64,000 nt of DNA, from the NCBI GenBank assembly GCA_038087015.1, contig JASBNA010000034.1:186001-250000 (forward strand), in the 5' to 3' direction. A model generated the notes under the pieces. The model made no database searches. It worked only from the letters and a program-made list of their open reading frames with translations, and was not told the origin of the DNA. The stretch is from Cerrena zonata. Lineage: Eukaryota > Basidiomycota > Agaricomycetes > Polyporales > Cerrenaceae. The position numbers were made by a program, and so were the translations under genes. The first letter of the stretch is position 1, and every line of letters begins with the position of its first letter. Below are positions 63,024 to 64,000 of this stretch, one piece after another.

Positions 63024-64000
63024 AGATGTTCCGCCACTCCTAATTGGAATGCGAGACGAGGATGATAAGCGAGTAAGTACTACGCCTCGCTTCGAGCGCA
63101 CCCTACCATTTTTGGAACCCAAGGTATTGGGCTTGGAACGAACGGGCCGCGAGCCGACCTTTTGAGAAACAAAGGCTGTATATTCAACGCCATAAAAGAG
63201 GCGCCCATGGTTCCTAATTGGGATGCAGGCTGCAGGCAACGGAAGTGCAGCCACTACGCCTCGCTTATGCACTGGCATCACCCGTCCCTACCATTTTGGG
63301 AACCCATGGGAACTGAATTTTGGGTCAACGGACCGTGAGCCCGTCATTTGAGCAAAGTAGATACTCAGAGCGCCCGGGACACGTGGCGCAAGAATCGTAT
63401 TCAACGCTATGGGAAGACGCCCAAGCATTCCTAATTGGGATGCAGGCTGCAGGCAACGGAAGTGCAGCCACTACGCCTCGCTTATGCACTGGCATCACCC
63501 GTCCCTACCGTTTTAGGAACCCATGGGAACTGAATTTTGGGTCAACGGACCGTGAGCCCATCATTTGAGCAAAGTAGATACTCAGAGCGCCCGGGACACG
63601 TGGCGCAAGAATCGTATTCAACGCTATGGGAAGACGCCCAAGCATTCCTAATTGGGATGCAGGCTGCAGGCAACGGAAGTGCAGCCACTACGCCTCGCTT
63701 ATGCACTGGCATCACCCGTCCCTACCGTTTTAGGAACCCATGGGAACTGAATTTTGGGTCAACGGACCGTGAGCCCGTCATTTGAGCAAACGAGAAACAG
63801 AGAGCGCCCATGTTTCCATTTCGGGCTATGTCTTTTTTTCCCTGATCGACCCCAAAGGCCACGCCAACCCTTGCCCCACTTACAAGGAGAATTACAAGTA
63901 ATAGGGCAACAGTAGGATTACCAGTAATTCCCTCTCTTAGATCTAGCAGACGGGAATTACTGATAAATGTAAATTGATGCCCCTTTTGATTAGTACGTTT
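63024..64000 (-). repeat. Right terminal inverted repeat, 977 bp, with extra 217-bp unit
   Basis: Reverse complement of the left arm, with one additional tandem unit: 63342-63558 and 63559-63775 are 217-bp copies that code the same 82-residue phantom ORF except its last residues. 759 + 217 + 1 = 977 accounts exactly for the length difference. The outer tip coincides with the window end, so it may extend slightly beyond. Confidence 0.9.

Larger units (their letters stand above)
49778..64000. mobile_element. KDZ-superfamily DNA transposon carrying a TET/JBP gene
   Basis: The tips AAACGTACTAATCAAAAGGG at 49778 and its reverse complement ending at 64000 define long inverted arms (759 and 977 bp). 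Between them are four genes: an accessory protein (minus), a double-viroplasmin protein, a TET/JBP dioxygenase and a KDZ transposase with a CxC2 cluster (all plus). All four are open with consistent splicing. KDZ elements (Kyakuja-Dileera-Zisupton) that carry TET/JBP genes are known from basidiomycetes such as Coprinopsis and Laccaria. Near-identical arms suggest recent movement. The right tip coincides with the window end, so the far flank and target-site duplication cannot be seen. Confidence 0.93.

Overview
This window looks like nuclear DNA of a mushroom-forming basidiomycete (Agaricomycetes). The genes carry many introns of about 50-65 bp with GT..AG ends and have eukaryotic products (eIF5B, PEX3, SLX1, an ERT1-type Zn2Cys6 factor). 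Several families are typical of Agaricomycetes: two Clp1-like proteins, F-box proteins, DUF6534 seven-helix proteins, and a KDZ transposon carrying a TET/JBP dioxygenase gene. I rebuilt the splicing of most genes by hand. Where exon borders are given, the exon lengths sum to a multiple of three.

Host part (1-49777). 1-2713 is gene-poor. It is followed by a Clp1-like gene (2714-3885), an F-box gene with one in-frame stop (4411-6838), a Gfo/Idh/MocA oxidoreductase (7254-8750, -), an FAD oxidoreductase with a one-base frameshift (11018-12339), a second Clp1-like gene (14655-15752, -), an APC-type permease (18132-20261, -), eIF5B (20882-25229, -), PEX3 (25756-27691, -) head-to-head with an 86-residue membrane protein (27837-28327), a second MocA-type oxidoreductase with two micro-exons (29753-31183, -), a GH1 beta-glucosidase of 17 exons (32074-34766), an F-box fragment and a coiled-coil ORF with a 21-bp minisatellite (35367-36539), an ERT1-like regulator (37103-39086, -), a frameshifted WD40 pseudogene (39784-40918), a tandem pair of DUF6534 genes (41608-45999, -), and the SLX1 nuclease subunit (47306-49239). 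These are mostly unrelated housekeeping and accessory genes, not one pathway.

Transposon part (49778-64000). The last 14.2 kb is a nearly complete DNA transposon. Its inverted arms are 759 bp (left) and 977 bp (right). The right arm carries one extra copy of a 217-bp unit, and its outer tip coincides with the window end. Inside, in order, are an 853-residue accessory protein (-), a protein with two viroplasmin/RNase H1 N-terminal-type domains (+), a TET/JBP-type 2-oxoglutarate/Fe(II) dioxygenase with all expected catalytic residues (+), and a 1094-residue KDZ transposase with a CxC2-type cysteine cluster (+). All four read open with consistent splicing and the arms are nearly identical, so the element looks young and possibly active. 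Just upstream of the dioxygenase gene lies a 28-bp near-palindrome centred on ACGCGT, with two further ACGCGT sites. The association of KDZ transposons with TET/JBP genes in basidiomycetes is established knowledge. The two accessory genes, the arm structure and the ACGCGT cluster are the less familiar parts.

Caution: eIF5B, which should be essential, shows two single-base indels in homopolymers, and the permease shows two more. Some of the breaks noted here are therefore probably consensus errors in the assembly rather than real mutations.
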